A stretch of DNA of 7,446 bases from Oxalobacteraceae bacterium (GCA_027485535.1 JAIXQV010000106.1:1-7446), one strand, 5' to 3'. Counted from the first letter of the stretch, positions 1 through 6,406 are shown. Made by a program: numbers and translations. The notes: generated from the letters alone by a model not told the origin.

Positions 1-813
1 CACAGGACTTCGTTGCGCAAACTTGTTCCAAGGGCAGACCAATTGGCAATCATCGCAACCATAAATCCGATTACCCATTAAAGGCCGCAATTCAACGGGA
101 ATACTGTCTTTCAGCTCAATGGTGAGGTAAGAAATACAACGACGTGCATCGAGCTTGTAAGGTCCGACGATGGCTTGTGTTGGGCAAACCTCGATACAGG
201 CGACGCAGTCGCCACAGTGCGCAGACACAGGCTCGTCGACGGGTAGAGGTAAGTCGGTATAAATCTCACCCAGAAAAAACATCGAGCCAGCATCACGATG
301 TAGTAGCAACGTATGCTTGCCACGCCAACCAAGGCCGGCTTTCTGGGCTAACGCCACCTCCATCACCGGTGCCGAGTCTGCGAACACGCGATAACCGATG
401 GGTCCGGCCTCAAGAGCAATCTGATCGACCAAGCGCTGCAAGCGTGAGCGCATGACCTTGTGATAATCGCGGCCGCGTGCATAGACGGAAATGACAGCTG
501 CATCGGCATCAGCTAGCCGACTCTGCTCGCGTTCGCGCCAATCATCCGCCGTCCCAGTCGGCAGATAATCCACACGCGCGCTGATTACACGCACTGTGCC
601 AGGCACCAGCTGCGCCGGGTGAGTACGTTTACTCCCGTGAGCTGCCATAAAGGCCATTTGTCCATGAAATCCGGCATCCAGCCACTGCTGAAGGTGGTCG
701 CTCGCTGCGCCTAGGTCGACATCCGTGACCCGCACCTCGGAAAAACCTAAGGCCCTGCCCCAATCTTTGATAGAGCGAGCCAGTGCAGCAAGTTGTTCAG
801 GCGTGTTGGACAT
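1..813 (-). CDS. queG: Epoxyqueuosine reductase QueG, C-terminus cut off by the window start
   Basis: QueG performs the last step of queuosine synthesis. It reduces epoxyqueuosine to queuosine at wobble position 34 of GUN-decoding tRNAs, using cobalamin and two 4Fe-4S clusters in the cytoplasm. The minus strand reads open for 271 codons from the ATG at 813 to the window edge. Visible landmarks are ADSAPVMEVALAQKAGLGW at about residues 145-163 (Asp146 fits the proposed catalytic Asp), then GKHTLLL and FFLGE, then the first cluster motif CGDCVACIEVCP (Cys200, 203, 206, 210). The second cluster set is Cys226 with YGCDDCQLVCPWN (Cys253, 256, 260). Family members are roughly 350-380 residues, so about 80-110 C-terminal residues, including the HEAT-like region, lie outside. 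An in-frame ATG five codons upstream (826-828) is an alternative start, with a GAGG 11 bases before it; the 813 start has no clear ribosome site. The gene is transcribed divergently from tsaE. Assignment is very secure; only the exact start is uncertain. Confidence 0.97.
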   Translation of the reverse strand, partial: MSNTPEQLAALARSIKDWGRALGFSEVRVTDVDLGAASDHLQQWLDAGFHGQMAFMAAHGSKRTHPAQLVPGTVRVISARVDYLPTGTADDWREREQSRLADADAAVISVYARGRDYHKVMRSRLQRLVDQIALEAGPIGYRVFADSAPVMEVALAQKAGLGWRGKHTLLLHRDAGSMFFLGEIYTDLPLPVDEPVSAHCGDCVACIEVCPTQAIVGPYKLDARRCISYLTIELKDSIPVELRPLMGNRIYGCDDCQLVCPWNKFAQRSPV

Positions 814-828
814 GGCGGCAGGTATCAT

Positions 829-867
829 TGGAGGGCGCGCCTCGAGCGCGCGCTTGCATTCTAATTT
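829..867. promoter_or_regulatory. Divergent queG/tsaE spacer with GC hairpin
   Basis: This 39-base spacer must carry the control signals for two divergent genes. It contains overlapping palindromes: GGCGCGCC at 834-841, CTCGAG at 841-846, and a perfect GCGCGC / GCGCGC inverted pair (835-840 and 846-851) around a 5-base loop. On the minus strand TAGAAT (858-863) is a 5-of-6 match to a -10 box pointing at queG, but no convincing -35 box lies at the right distance. On the plus strand I see no clear promoter and no Shine-Dalgarno before the tsaE ATG. The location is certain; the regulatory role is inferred only from position. Confidence 0.3.
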
Positions 868-1353
868 ATGCGCCAACAAAAAGACTTTCTTCACGATGAG
901 AACGCCACCGCGCAGCTTGGCGCGGCACTCGGTCACGTGCTGCAGCCGGGCATGACGATTCACCTACATGGTGATCTAGGCGCCGGCAAGACCTTTCTCA
1001 CGCGCGAGATGTTGCGTGCCATGGGCTACACCGGTCGCGTCAAGAGCCCAACGTATACCCTGCTTGAACCCTATTCGGTCAAATTACAAGGGCGTCCCGT
1101 CGAGGTATTGCACTTTGATCTCTACCGCATGAGCAGCCCGCAAGAATTTATCGAGGCGGGTTTTCGTGAATATTTCGGTAGCGACAAGCTGTGTATCGTC
1201 GAATGGCCGGAGCAAGCCGGTACGCTCCTTCCCGCAGCAGATATCGCTATTTTTATCGCTGCAGAAGGTGAAGGCCGTACGGTAGAATTACACGCACATT
1301 CCGATCTGGGCGCCACATGTCTGGAAAATCTGTACCCAAGCCCGAATCCTTAA
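868..1353 (+). CDS. tsaE: TsaE, tRNA t6A threonylcarbamoyltransferase complex ATPase
   Basis: TsaE is the P-loop ATPase partner of TsaB and TsaD in making N6-threonylcarbamoyladenosine at A37 of ANN-decoding tRNAs, an essential cytoplasmic process in many bacteria. The 161-residue product has the family's usual size. It shows Walker A GDLGAGKT at residues 35-42, the VKSPTYTLLEPY segment at 58-69, HFDLYR at 82-87, and the CIVEWPEQAG signature at 109-118. The start is fixed by an in-frame TAA at 862-864, two codons upstream, and no other ATG precedes the P-loop sensibly. There is no Shine-Dalgarno sequence, so initiation may be on a leaderless or very short leader. The last 37 bases overlap the start of the amidase gene, suggesting co-transcription and translational coupling. 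The same tsaE-amidase pairing occurs in enterobacteria (yjeE-amiB). Confidence 0.97.
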   Translation: MRQQKDFLHDENATAQLGAALGHVLQPGMTIHLHGDLGAGKTFLTREMLRAMGYTGRVKSPTYTLLEPYSVKLQGRPVEVLHFDLYRMSSPQEFIEAGFREYFGSDKLCIVEWPEQAGTLLPAADIAIFIAAEGEGRTVELHAHSDLGATCLENLYPSPNP

Positions 1354-2615
1354 AGCCCACAGCACGTCGCGTCGTGCTCAAATCCGGCGCGACGCTTTTA
1401 CTGTCACTGCTTCCTATACGTTTTGCCAATGCTGCGCAGATTGCTGCTGTGCGTGTCTGGCCGGCCAGTGATTACACCCGCGTGACGCTCGAGACCGACA
1501 GCAAGCTGAAATCCTCACATTTCTTGGTCACCGATCCGAATCGATTGGTGGTTGAGATCGAAGGTGTCGAACTCGATAGTAAGTTAAAGAGCCTGGTCGC
1601 CAAGGTTCAGCCAAATGATCCGTACATCGCACAAGTGCGGGTCGGCCAAAATCGGCCCGGGGTCGTGCGCATGGTGTTCGATCTGAAGGAAGAAATACAG
1701 CCGCAGGTCTTCACGCTAGCGCCCGTTGGAGAGTATCGGCACCGGCTGGTTTTCGACTTGTATCCCGCTCATCCAGTCGACCCGATTGCCGAACTACTCA
1801 AGCGACCGCGTGCGGCAACAGTGCCCGAGATGCCGACCAACGAGGTGCCAGCCAATCCCCCCAACGCGAAAACCGATACCAACCCAGCGGCACCGTTGGC
1901 GTTGACCCGCATGGTTACCATCGCACTGGATCCCGGGCATGGCGGCGAAGATCCCGGCGCCGTCGGGCGCGGCGGTAACTTTGAAAAAAATGTGGTGCTG
2001 GCGATTGCGCAGCGATTGAAATCACGATTAGAACAACAACCCAACACGCGAGTCTTGCTGACGCGCGATGCTGACTACTTTGTGCCGCTTCATATCCGGG
2101 TTCAAAAAGCACGCAAAGTTCAGGCGGACTTGTTTGTTTCTATCCATGCAGATGCTTTCGTGGAACCAACTGCGCGTGGCTCTTCGGTGTTTGCGCTCTC
2201 GGAAAAAGGTGCCAGCTCAACCGCGGCACGCTGGCTAGCCAACAAGGAAAATGCCGCCGACCTCATTGGTGGCATCAACATCAGCACCAAGAATCAGCAA
2301 CTGGCGAGCGTCCTGCTTGATCTCTCGACGACCGCGCAAATCAATGACAGCCTGAAGCTTGCAAAGCATGTACTGGGCGAGATCGGCTCGATCAACCGAC
2401 TGCACAAGCCGCAGGTAGAACAAGCCGGTTTCGCGGTATTAAAAGCGCCCGATATTCCTAGCATTCTGGTCGAAACAGCCTTTATTTCAAACCCGGAGGA
2501 AGAGGCCAAACTCACTGACGAGCGCTACCAAGATCAGATGGCCGATGCGCTCGCACGCGGTATCCGCAAATATCTGCAAAAACACCCCAGCCTCAACCGC
2601 GGCCGCATGACCTGA
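1317..2615 (+). CDS. amiC: N-acetylmuramoyl-L-alanine amidase, AmiC type, with AMIN domain and Tat-like signal
   Basis: This is a zinc amidase that cuts the bond between N-acetylmuramic acid and L-alanine in periplasmic peptidoglycan, splitting daughter cells at division, normally under EnvC/NlpD-type activators. The 432-residue protein starts with a twin-arginine-like signal: ARRVVLK at 16-22, a hydrophobic stretch at 24-34, and probable cleavage near ANAA (37-40). An AMIN domain (about 42-150) for septal targeting follows, then a Pro/Ala-rich linker (about 163-197) and an Amidase_3 domain (about 199-422). Probable zinc and catalytic residues are His208 (DPGHGG), Glu223 (NFEKN), His277 (SIHADA) and Glu386 (ILVETAF). 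The segment at about 310-365 matches the position of the autoinhibitory helix insert of division amidases. The ATG at 1317 lies inside tsaE; it is preferred because it supplies the full signal peptide, and the next ATG is far into the AMIN domain. The symbol amiC rather than amiB rests on the Tat signal and is less certain than the family. Confidence 0.94.
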   Translation: MSGKSVPKPESLKPTARRVVLKSGATLLLSLLPIRFANAAQIAAVRVWPASDYTRVTLETDSKLKSSHFLVTDPNRLVVEIEGVELDSKLKSLVAKVQPNDPYIAQVRVGQNRPGVVRMVFDLKEEIQPQVFTLAPVGEYRHRLVFDLYPAHPVDPIAELLKRPRAATVPEMPTNEVPANPPNAKTDTNPAAPLALTRMVTIALDPGHGGEDPGAVGRGGNFEKNVVLAIAQRLKSRLEQQPNTRVLLTRDADYFVPLHIRVQKARKVQADLFVSIHADAFVEPTARGSSVFALSEKGASSTAARWLANKENAADLIGGINISTKNQQLASVLLDLSTTAQINDSLKLAKHVLGEIGSINRLHKPQVEQAGFAVLKAPDIPSILVETAFISNPEEEAKLTDERYQDQMADALARGIRKYLQKHPSLNRGRMT

Positions 2616-2633
2616 CACCTACTGTCCGTCAGG
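2611..2633. other. Small inverted repeat at the amiC/dedA convergent junction
   Basis: CCTGAC (2611-2616) and GTCAGG (2628-2633) form a perfect 6-base inverted repeat with an 11-base loop. It spans both convergent stop codons, which are only 13 bases apart. A second, shorter pairing, GACA (2614-2617) with TGTC (2623-2626), is nested and mutually exclusive with it. It could serve as a weak bidirectional terminator, but no T-tract follows on either strand. I rate termination as possible only because nothing else separates the two transcripts. Confidence 0.25.
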
Positions 2634-3288
2634 ATTCAGACCGCGCACCTCGCAAACGCTTGCGCACAAATCGGATGATTGCAGCGAGTGCTACCGGCCC
2701 TGCTGCTGCTGCAATACCAATCAAGACAATCGTATTCAAGTGGTCGCGAATAATGGGGATATTGCCAAAGAAATAGCCGGCCATCACCAGGCCAATCACC
2801 CATAGCAGCGCACCGACCACGTTAAAAATCTGAAAGCGTGTCAGGCCCATGTCCGACACGCCGGCGACAAACGGGGCAAAAGTACGAATCACTGGTAGCC
2901 AGCGCGCCAGAATAATGGTCTTGCCACCATGCAGCTCAAAGAAAGCATGCGTCTTTTCAAGTGCATGACGATCAATCCATCGATAATCATGGGTAAACAC
3001 ACGCTGACCGAGCGCGCGACCGATCAGATAGTTGAGCGTGTTGCCTGTCACCGCTGCCACCACCAGCAATAGCATCAGTAGCGGCGCATTCATTAAGCCA
3101 TTGGCACAAAACGCACCAGCAATAAACAATAGCGTGTCGCCCGGCAAAAACGGGAATATCACCAGACCTGTCTCGGCAAACACAATTGCAAACAGAAGTA
3201 CATACACAAGCGCACCATACTGCTCAAGCAGCATGCCAAGTGCTTTGTCGATATGCAAAATCAGGCCGAGCAGTTGGGTCAATTCCAT
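2629..3288 (-). CDS. DedA-family inner membrane protein (YqjA/YghB-like)
   Basis: DedA/SNARE-associated proteins are polytopic inner-membrane proteins required for membrane potential homeostasis and implicated in lipid (undecaprenyl phosphate or phospholipid) translocation. Counted from the ATG at 3288, the product has 219 residues. It shows E39-T-G, the FLPGD motif ending at Asp51, GNTLNYLIG at about 82-90, FFELHGGK at about 116-123, and ARWLPVIRTFAPFVAG with Arg129 and Arg135. These match in spacing the residues reported as essential in E. coli YqjA/YghB (E39, D51, R130, R136), and the total length matches too. This is the main reason for choosing 3288 over the upstream ATG at 3354. The longer form would add 22 residues including a hydrophobic patch; it has an AGGG five bases before its ATG, so it cannot be excluded. 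The gene stands alone on the minus strand, convergent with amiC and divergent from mutL. The exact substrate is unknown. Confidence 0.93.
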   Translation of the reverse strand: MELTQLLGLILHIDKALGMLLEQYGALVYVLLFAIVFAETGLVIFPFLPGDTLLFIAGAFCANGLMNAPLLMLLLVVAAVTGNTLNYLIGRALGQRVFTHDYRWIDRHALEKTHAFFELHGGKTIILARWLPVIRTFAPFVAGVSDMGLTRFQIFNVVGALLWVIGLVMAGYFFGNIPIIRDHLNTIVLIGIAAAAGPVALAAIIRFVRKRLRGARSES

Positions 3289-3353
3289 AGTGAAGGCGAT
3301 TGGCGGCCACAAAAAACCCACGATGATACACGGCCATGCGTATTTGGCTTGCA

Positions 3354-3383
3354 TTAAAACCCTGATTTATCCCTCGGTATAAT
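3354..3383 (+). promoter_or_regulatory. Probable sigma-70 promoter of the mutL operon
   Basis: A perfect TATAAT lies at 3378-3383, preceded after 18 bases by TTAAAA (3354-3359), a 4-of-6 match to the -35 consensus. The expected start of transcription, about seven bases past the -10 box, falls on or next to the A of the mutL ATG at 3390. No Shine-Dalgarno lies before that ATG. This predicts a leaderless mutL message. If dedA is really translated from 3354, the -35 box abuts that start codon. The assignment comes from consensus matching and position. Confidence 0.5.
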
Positions 3384-3389
3384 CGCTGC

Positions 3390-5198
3390 ATGTCCAGTTC
3401 AATCGATGCGCCAAACATCATCCGCCTGCTGCCCGATCAACTGATCTCTCAGATTGCTGCGGGTGAGGTGATCGAGCGCCCGTCAGCGGTCGTCAAAGAG
3501 CTACTGGAAAACGCGATCGATGCTGGCGCCACCCAACTGGCAATACGCTTGGAAGCAGGCGGCGTGAAGCGTATCGCTATCACCGATAACGGCTCAGGCA
3601 TCCCACCCGAGCAGTTAGCGCTAGCGCTGACCCGACATGCCACCTCGAAAATCGCACACCTGCATGATCTGGAAAACGTCACGACATTGGGATTTCGGGG
3701 CGAGGCCTTGGCGTCGATTGCCTCAGTTGCGCAGTTAACCCTCACCTCGCGCACACGCGACGCGGCGCACGCATGGCAGGTACAGGGTCATGACCCGGCT
3801 GCGGTCAGCCCGGCGTCTGGCGCTATCGGTACGGTGGTGGATGTACAAGACCTGTACTTCAATACACCGGCACGGCGTAAATTTCTGAAGTCAGAGCAGA
3901 CCGAGTATGGTCACTGCATGGACGTGGTACGTCGGATTGCGCTGGCGCGTCCAGACTTACGTTTTTCAGTCACACACAATGGCAAGACCACCGAGCACTG
4001 GCAAGAAAGCGAGCTTGCTGATCGAAGTGCCCAAATATTAGGTGAGCCCTTTGCACAGGCGCGATTGCCGCTCGAAGAACGTGCCGGGCCAGTCGGTCTA
4101 CGTGGCTTCGTCGGCCTACCTACCGCCGCACGCGGACGCGCCGATGCGCAGTATTTTTATGTCAATGGACGATTCGTACGTGACAAGCTGCTGACACACG
4201 CAGTGCGCTCGGCTTACCAGGACGTGCTGCATGGTGATCGCTTCCCAGCCTATGTGCTACAGCTTGAACTCGACCCCGCACTGGTCGACGTCAATGTGCA
4301 TCCTGCCAAAATCGAGGTGCGGTTTCGCGACAGCCGAGCCATCCATCAGTTTGTTTTTCATGCAGTCAGTCGGTCACTGGCAAGCACTGCCCCGAGCAGC
4401 GAATTGTCTGTGTCTGCGTCTGCGACCAGCCCAAACCCTTCACCGTTCAGCGCACTACCATGGCATGCTCAGCAGCCTCGGCAGTCGTCATTGGGCGTCG
4501 CACAGGACATGGCGCGCTACGGTGCGATGTTCTCAGATAATTTTTCAGTCGGTAGTGCAGGCGCAACGACAAACATCGTTCATCCAGCCAAAAATGATCA
4601 ACCGGATGAAGAGAGCTTCCCGCTCGGTTTCGCGTTAGCGCAGCTGCACGGGATTTATGTACTGGCGCAAAATCGGGCCGGACTCGTTTTGGTCGACATG
4701 CATGCGGCGCACGAGCGAATACTCTATGAGCAGTTTAAACAAGCGCTTGAAGAAAAAGCTGTCACGCTCCAACCTTTACTAATACCGGTCAGCTTTCATG
4801 CCGACGCAGTCGAGGTCGGCACCGCTGAAGAGCATCGCACAAACCTCGCTAGCTTGGGCTTTGATATTGCCATCATGTCGCCGACCACACTTGCAGTACG
4901 GGCGATACCAGCACTATTGAAAAATGCCGATGTGCAGTCACTGGCGCGTGATTTGTTGCGCGATTTGCGGGAATTCGGTGGTTCGCATGTTTTGACAGAA
5001 CATCGTAATGAATTACTTGGCACGCTCGCCTGTCATACGGCAGTACGCGCGAATCGTGCGCTCACCCTCCCGGAAATGAATGCTTTATTGCGTCAGATGG
5101 AAGCGACTGAACGCGCTGATCAATGTAATCACGGCCGGCCAACCTGGATACAACTTGCCATCACCGATCTTGATCGGTTGTTCCTGCGCGGGCAATAA
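3390..5198 (+). CDS. mutL: DNA mismatch repair protein MutL, endonuclease type
   Basis: MutL couples mismatch recognition by MutS to strand incision and repair. The 602-residue protein opens with a GHKL ATPase: QIAAGEVIERP (21-31), KELLENAIDAGAT (36-48; Glu37 likely general base, Asn41 for Mg), DNGSGI (66-71), RHATSKI (82-88), GFRGEALASIASV (101-113), and VNVHPAKIEVRF with Lys307. A Ser/Ala/Pro-rich linker covers about 330-408. The C-terminal dimerisation domain (about 409-602) carries DMHAAHERILYE (436-447), matching the D-[QM]-H-A-x2-E-x4-E metal-binding endonuclease motif. It also carries QPLLIP (461-466), which fits the sliding-clamp motif Q-x-x-[LI]-x-P, then ACHTAVRA (547-554) and CNHGRPTW (579-586). 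Unlike E. coli MutL it should therefore nick DNA itself without MutH. An in-frame TGA at 3363 makes the ATG at 3390 the only sensible start. It heads a tight cluster with the MFS gene and miaA. Confidence 0.98.
   Translation: MSSSIDAPNIIRLLPDQLISQIAAGEVIERPSAVVKELLENAIDAGATQLAIRLEAGGVKRIAITDNGSGIPPEQLALALTRHATSKIAHLHDLENVTTLGFRGEALASIASVAQLTLTSRTRDAAHAWQVQGHDPAAVSPASGAIGTVVDVQDLYFNTPARRKFLKSEQTEYGHCMDVVRRIALARPDLRFSVTHNGKTTEHWQESELADRSAQILGEPFAQARLPLEERAGPVGLRGFVGLPTAARGRADAQYFYVNGRFVRDKLLTHAVRSAYQDVLHGDRFPAYVLQLELDPALVDVNVHPAKIEVRFRDSRAIHQFVFHAVSRSLASTAPSSELSVSASATSPNPSPFSALPWHAQQPRQSSLGVAQDMARYGAMFSDNFSVGSAGATTNIVHPAKNDQPDEESFPLGFALAQLHGIYVLAQNRAGLVLVDMHAAHERILYEQFKQALEEKAVTLQPLLIPVSFHADAVEVGTAEEHRTNLASLGFDIAIMSPTTLAVRAIPALLKNADVQSLARDLLRDLREFGGSHVLTEHRNELLGTLACHTAVRANRALTLPEMNALLRQMEATERADQCNHGRPTWIQLAITDLDRLFLRGQ
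5163..5178. repeat. Perfect 7+7 dyad just before the MFS gene, inside mutL
   Basis: ACCGATC (5163-5169) and GATCGGT (5172-5178) are perfect inverted arms separated by TT, ending 22 bases before the MFS start codon. The dyad is seen directly. It lies in the conserved ITDLDRLF coding segment at the end of mutL, so it may simply reflect codon choice. An operator role is possible but unsupported, since no regulator gene is nearby. Confidence 0.3.
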
Positions 5199-5200
5199 GC

Positions 5201-6406
5201 ATGCAGATTTCGCCGCTACCGCAGTTCGCGCATGCTCCGCTGCTGCTGCTGATCACCGCGATGATGATGATGCAGCCGCTTTCAACCGATCTTTATCTGG
5301 CCTCGCTACCCAGCTTGGTGAGTGGCTTTGGTGTGCCAGTCGCGACAGTACAACTCACGCTCAGCCTATTTGTGATTGGCTTCGGTAGCGCGCAGTTAGT
5401 GATTGGCCCCCTGTCGGACCGTTTCGGTAGGCGCCCGGTCTTACTCACGGGTCTCGGTTTATATGTTGCAGCGAGTGCCTTATGTGGATTGGCACAATCG
5501 ATTGAACTGCTGATCGCAGCACGCTTTCTGCAATCGCTTGGTTGCTGCGCAGCGGTGATGATCGCGCGCGCCGTTGTGCGTGATGCGTACGCGCCCGAGG
5601 ATAGCGCCAGGTTTTTGGCGCGTGCAAGCACCTATATATCGCTTGCACCCATCATCGGCCCCATCCTCGGCGCCTACCTGCAGGTTGCTTTCGGCTGGCG
5701 CGCTGCATTTATTGCCTTGGGTATGTTTTCGGCCTGTGTGATGGCCGCTTGTCTTTATCACCTGCCAGAAACGAATCAGCATAAAAATCCTAATGCGACT
5801 CAAATCAAGGGCATTCTTGAGAACTACCGCTTGGTACTCGGATCACGCGAGTTCTGGCTGAACGTGACACCGGGCGCACTTTCTTACTGCGGCATCTTCG
5901 TCTTCATCTCTGGCTCGAGCTTTGTACTGATTGATGTACTTGGCGTACCCACCCAATGGTTTGGCTACTGCTTCGCGATAGGCGTCACCGGATATATGAG
6001 CGGGACTCTGGTTTGCCGCCACTTACTAAAATCGATCAGCGGTGAACAAGCGCTGCGGATCGGTACGGCTTGCTCATTCAGCGCAGGTCTGTACTTTCTG
6101 GTCGCAACCCTGCTGGGATGGTGGCACTGGGGCGTCGTTGTGCTAGCGATGTTTTTAGCGATGGCCTCGCATGGCATCAATTTCCCTGTTTCGCAGGCTG
6201 GTTCAATCGCACCATTTCCGAAACAGGCAGGCACGGCTGCTGGCTTGATGGGTGCGGTGATGATGGCGCTGGCATTTGTCAGCGGCACCATTGTTGGAGT
6301 GACTCACAATGGCACGCTGTATCCGCTAGCGATCATCTCAGCGGTCTTGGGCACGCTTAACTTTCTTTCTGTGCGCCTGATCGGAAAACGCACCGTTGCC
6401 GCATGA
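5201..6406 (+). CDS. Bcr/CflA-family MFS efflux transporter
   Basis: This is a 401-residue major facilitator superfamily protein, the usual size for the 12-segment Bcr/CflA drug:H+ antiporters of the inner membrane, which include the bicyclomycin and chloramphenicol exporters. Features visible: TM1 at about 12-30 ending in PLSTDLYLASLP (26-37), which matches the Bcr signature PLSxDMYLPALP; the MFS motif A GPLSDRFGRR at 69-78; ARAVVRDAYAPEDSARF at 122-138; and a motif C-like APIIGPILGA at 149-158. A hydrophilic central loop lies at about 188-208, with further hydrophobic segments to the C-terminus. TM1 is encoded partly by (CTG)4 (5240-5251) and (ATG)4 (5261-5272). The start is two bases after the mutL stop, with no good ribosome site, so translation probably depends on coupling to mutL. 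It overlaps miaA by four bases. The transported substrate cannot be predicted; the family assignment is strong. Confidence 0.94.
   Translation: MQISPLPQFAHAPLLLLITAMMMMQPLSTDLYLASLPSLVSGFGVPVATVQLTLSLFVIGFGSAQLVIGPLSDRFGRRPVLLTGLGLYVAASALCGLAQSIELLIAARFLQSLGCCAAVMIARAVVRDAYAPEDSARFLARASTYISLAPIIGPILGAYLQVAFGWRAAFIALGMFSACVMAACLYHLPETNQHKNPNATQIKGILENYRLVLGSREFWLNVTPGALSYCGIFVFISGSSFVLIDVLGVPTQWFGYCFAIGVTGYMSGTLVCRHLLKSISGEQALRIGTACSFSAGLYFLVATLLGWWHWGVVVLAMFLAMASHGINFPVSQAGSIAPFPKQAGTAAGLMGAVMMALAFVSGTIVGVTHNGTLYPLAIISAVLGTLNFLSVRLIGKRTVAA

Noticed and set aside
144..455. Plus-strand open frame of 103 codons opposite queG
   Set aside because: It lies fully antisense to well-conserved queG codons, its translation is Arg/Ser-rich with no recognisable motif, and it has no start signal.
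868..870. Plus-strand -10 box TCTAAT (860-865) for tsaE
   Set aside because: It is too close to the start codon for initiation at or before the ATG and has no -35 partner, so it was not listed as a promoter.
3032..3382. Plus-strand open frame of 116 codons opposite dedA
   Set aside because: It is an antisense shadow of the DedA reading frame with low-complexity Ser/Thr/Asn content and no family features.
4231..4638. Plus-strand 135-codon frame inside mutL
   Set aside because: It is an out-of-frame shadow of conserved MutL coding sequence and has no recognisable protein signature.
4992..4997. Perfect TTGACA inside mutL as an internal promoter for the MFS gene and miaA
   Set aside because: No acceptable -10 box occurs 16-18 bases downstream (5014-5020 reads TACTTGG), so the hexamer is probably chance within codons.
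5480..6291. Several minus-strand open frames of 107-112 codons opposite the MFS gene
   Set aside because: These arise from the codon bias of a GC-leaning gene read in reverse; none shows a domain, a ribosome site or a promoter.
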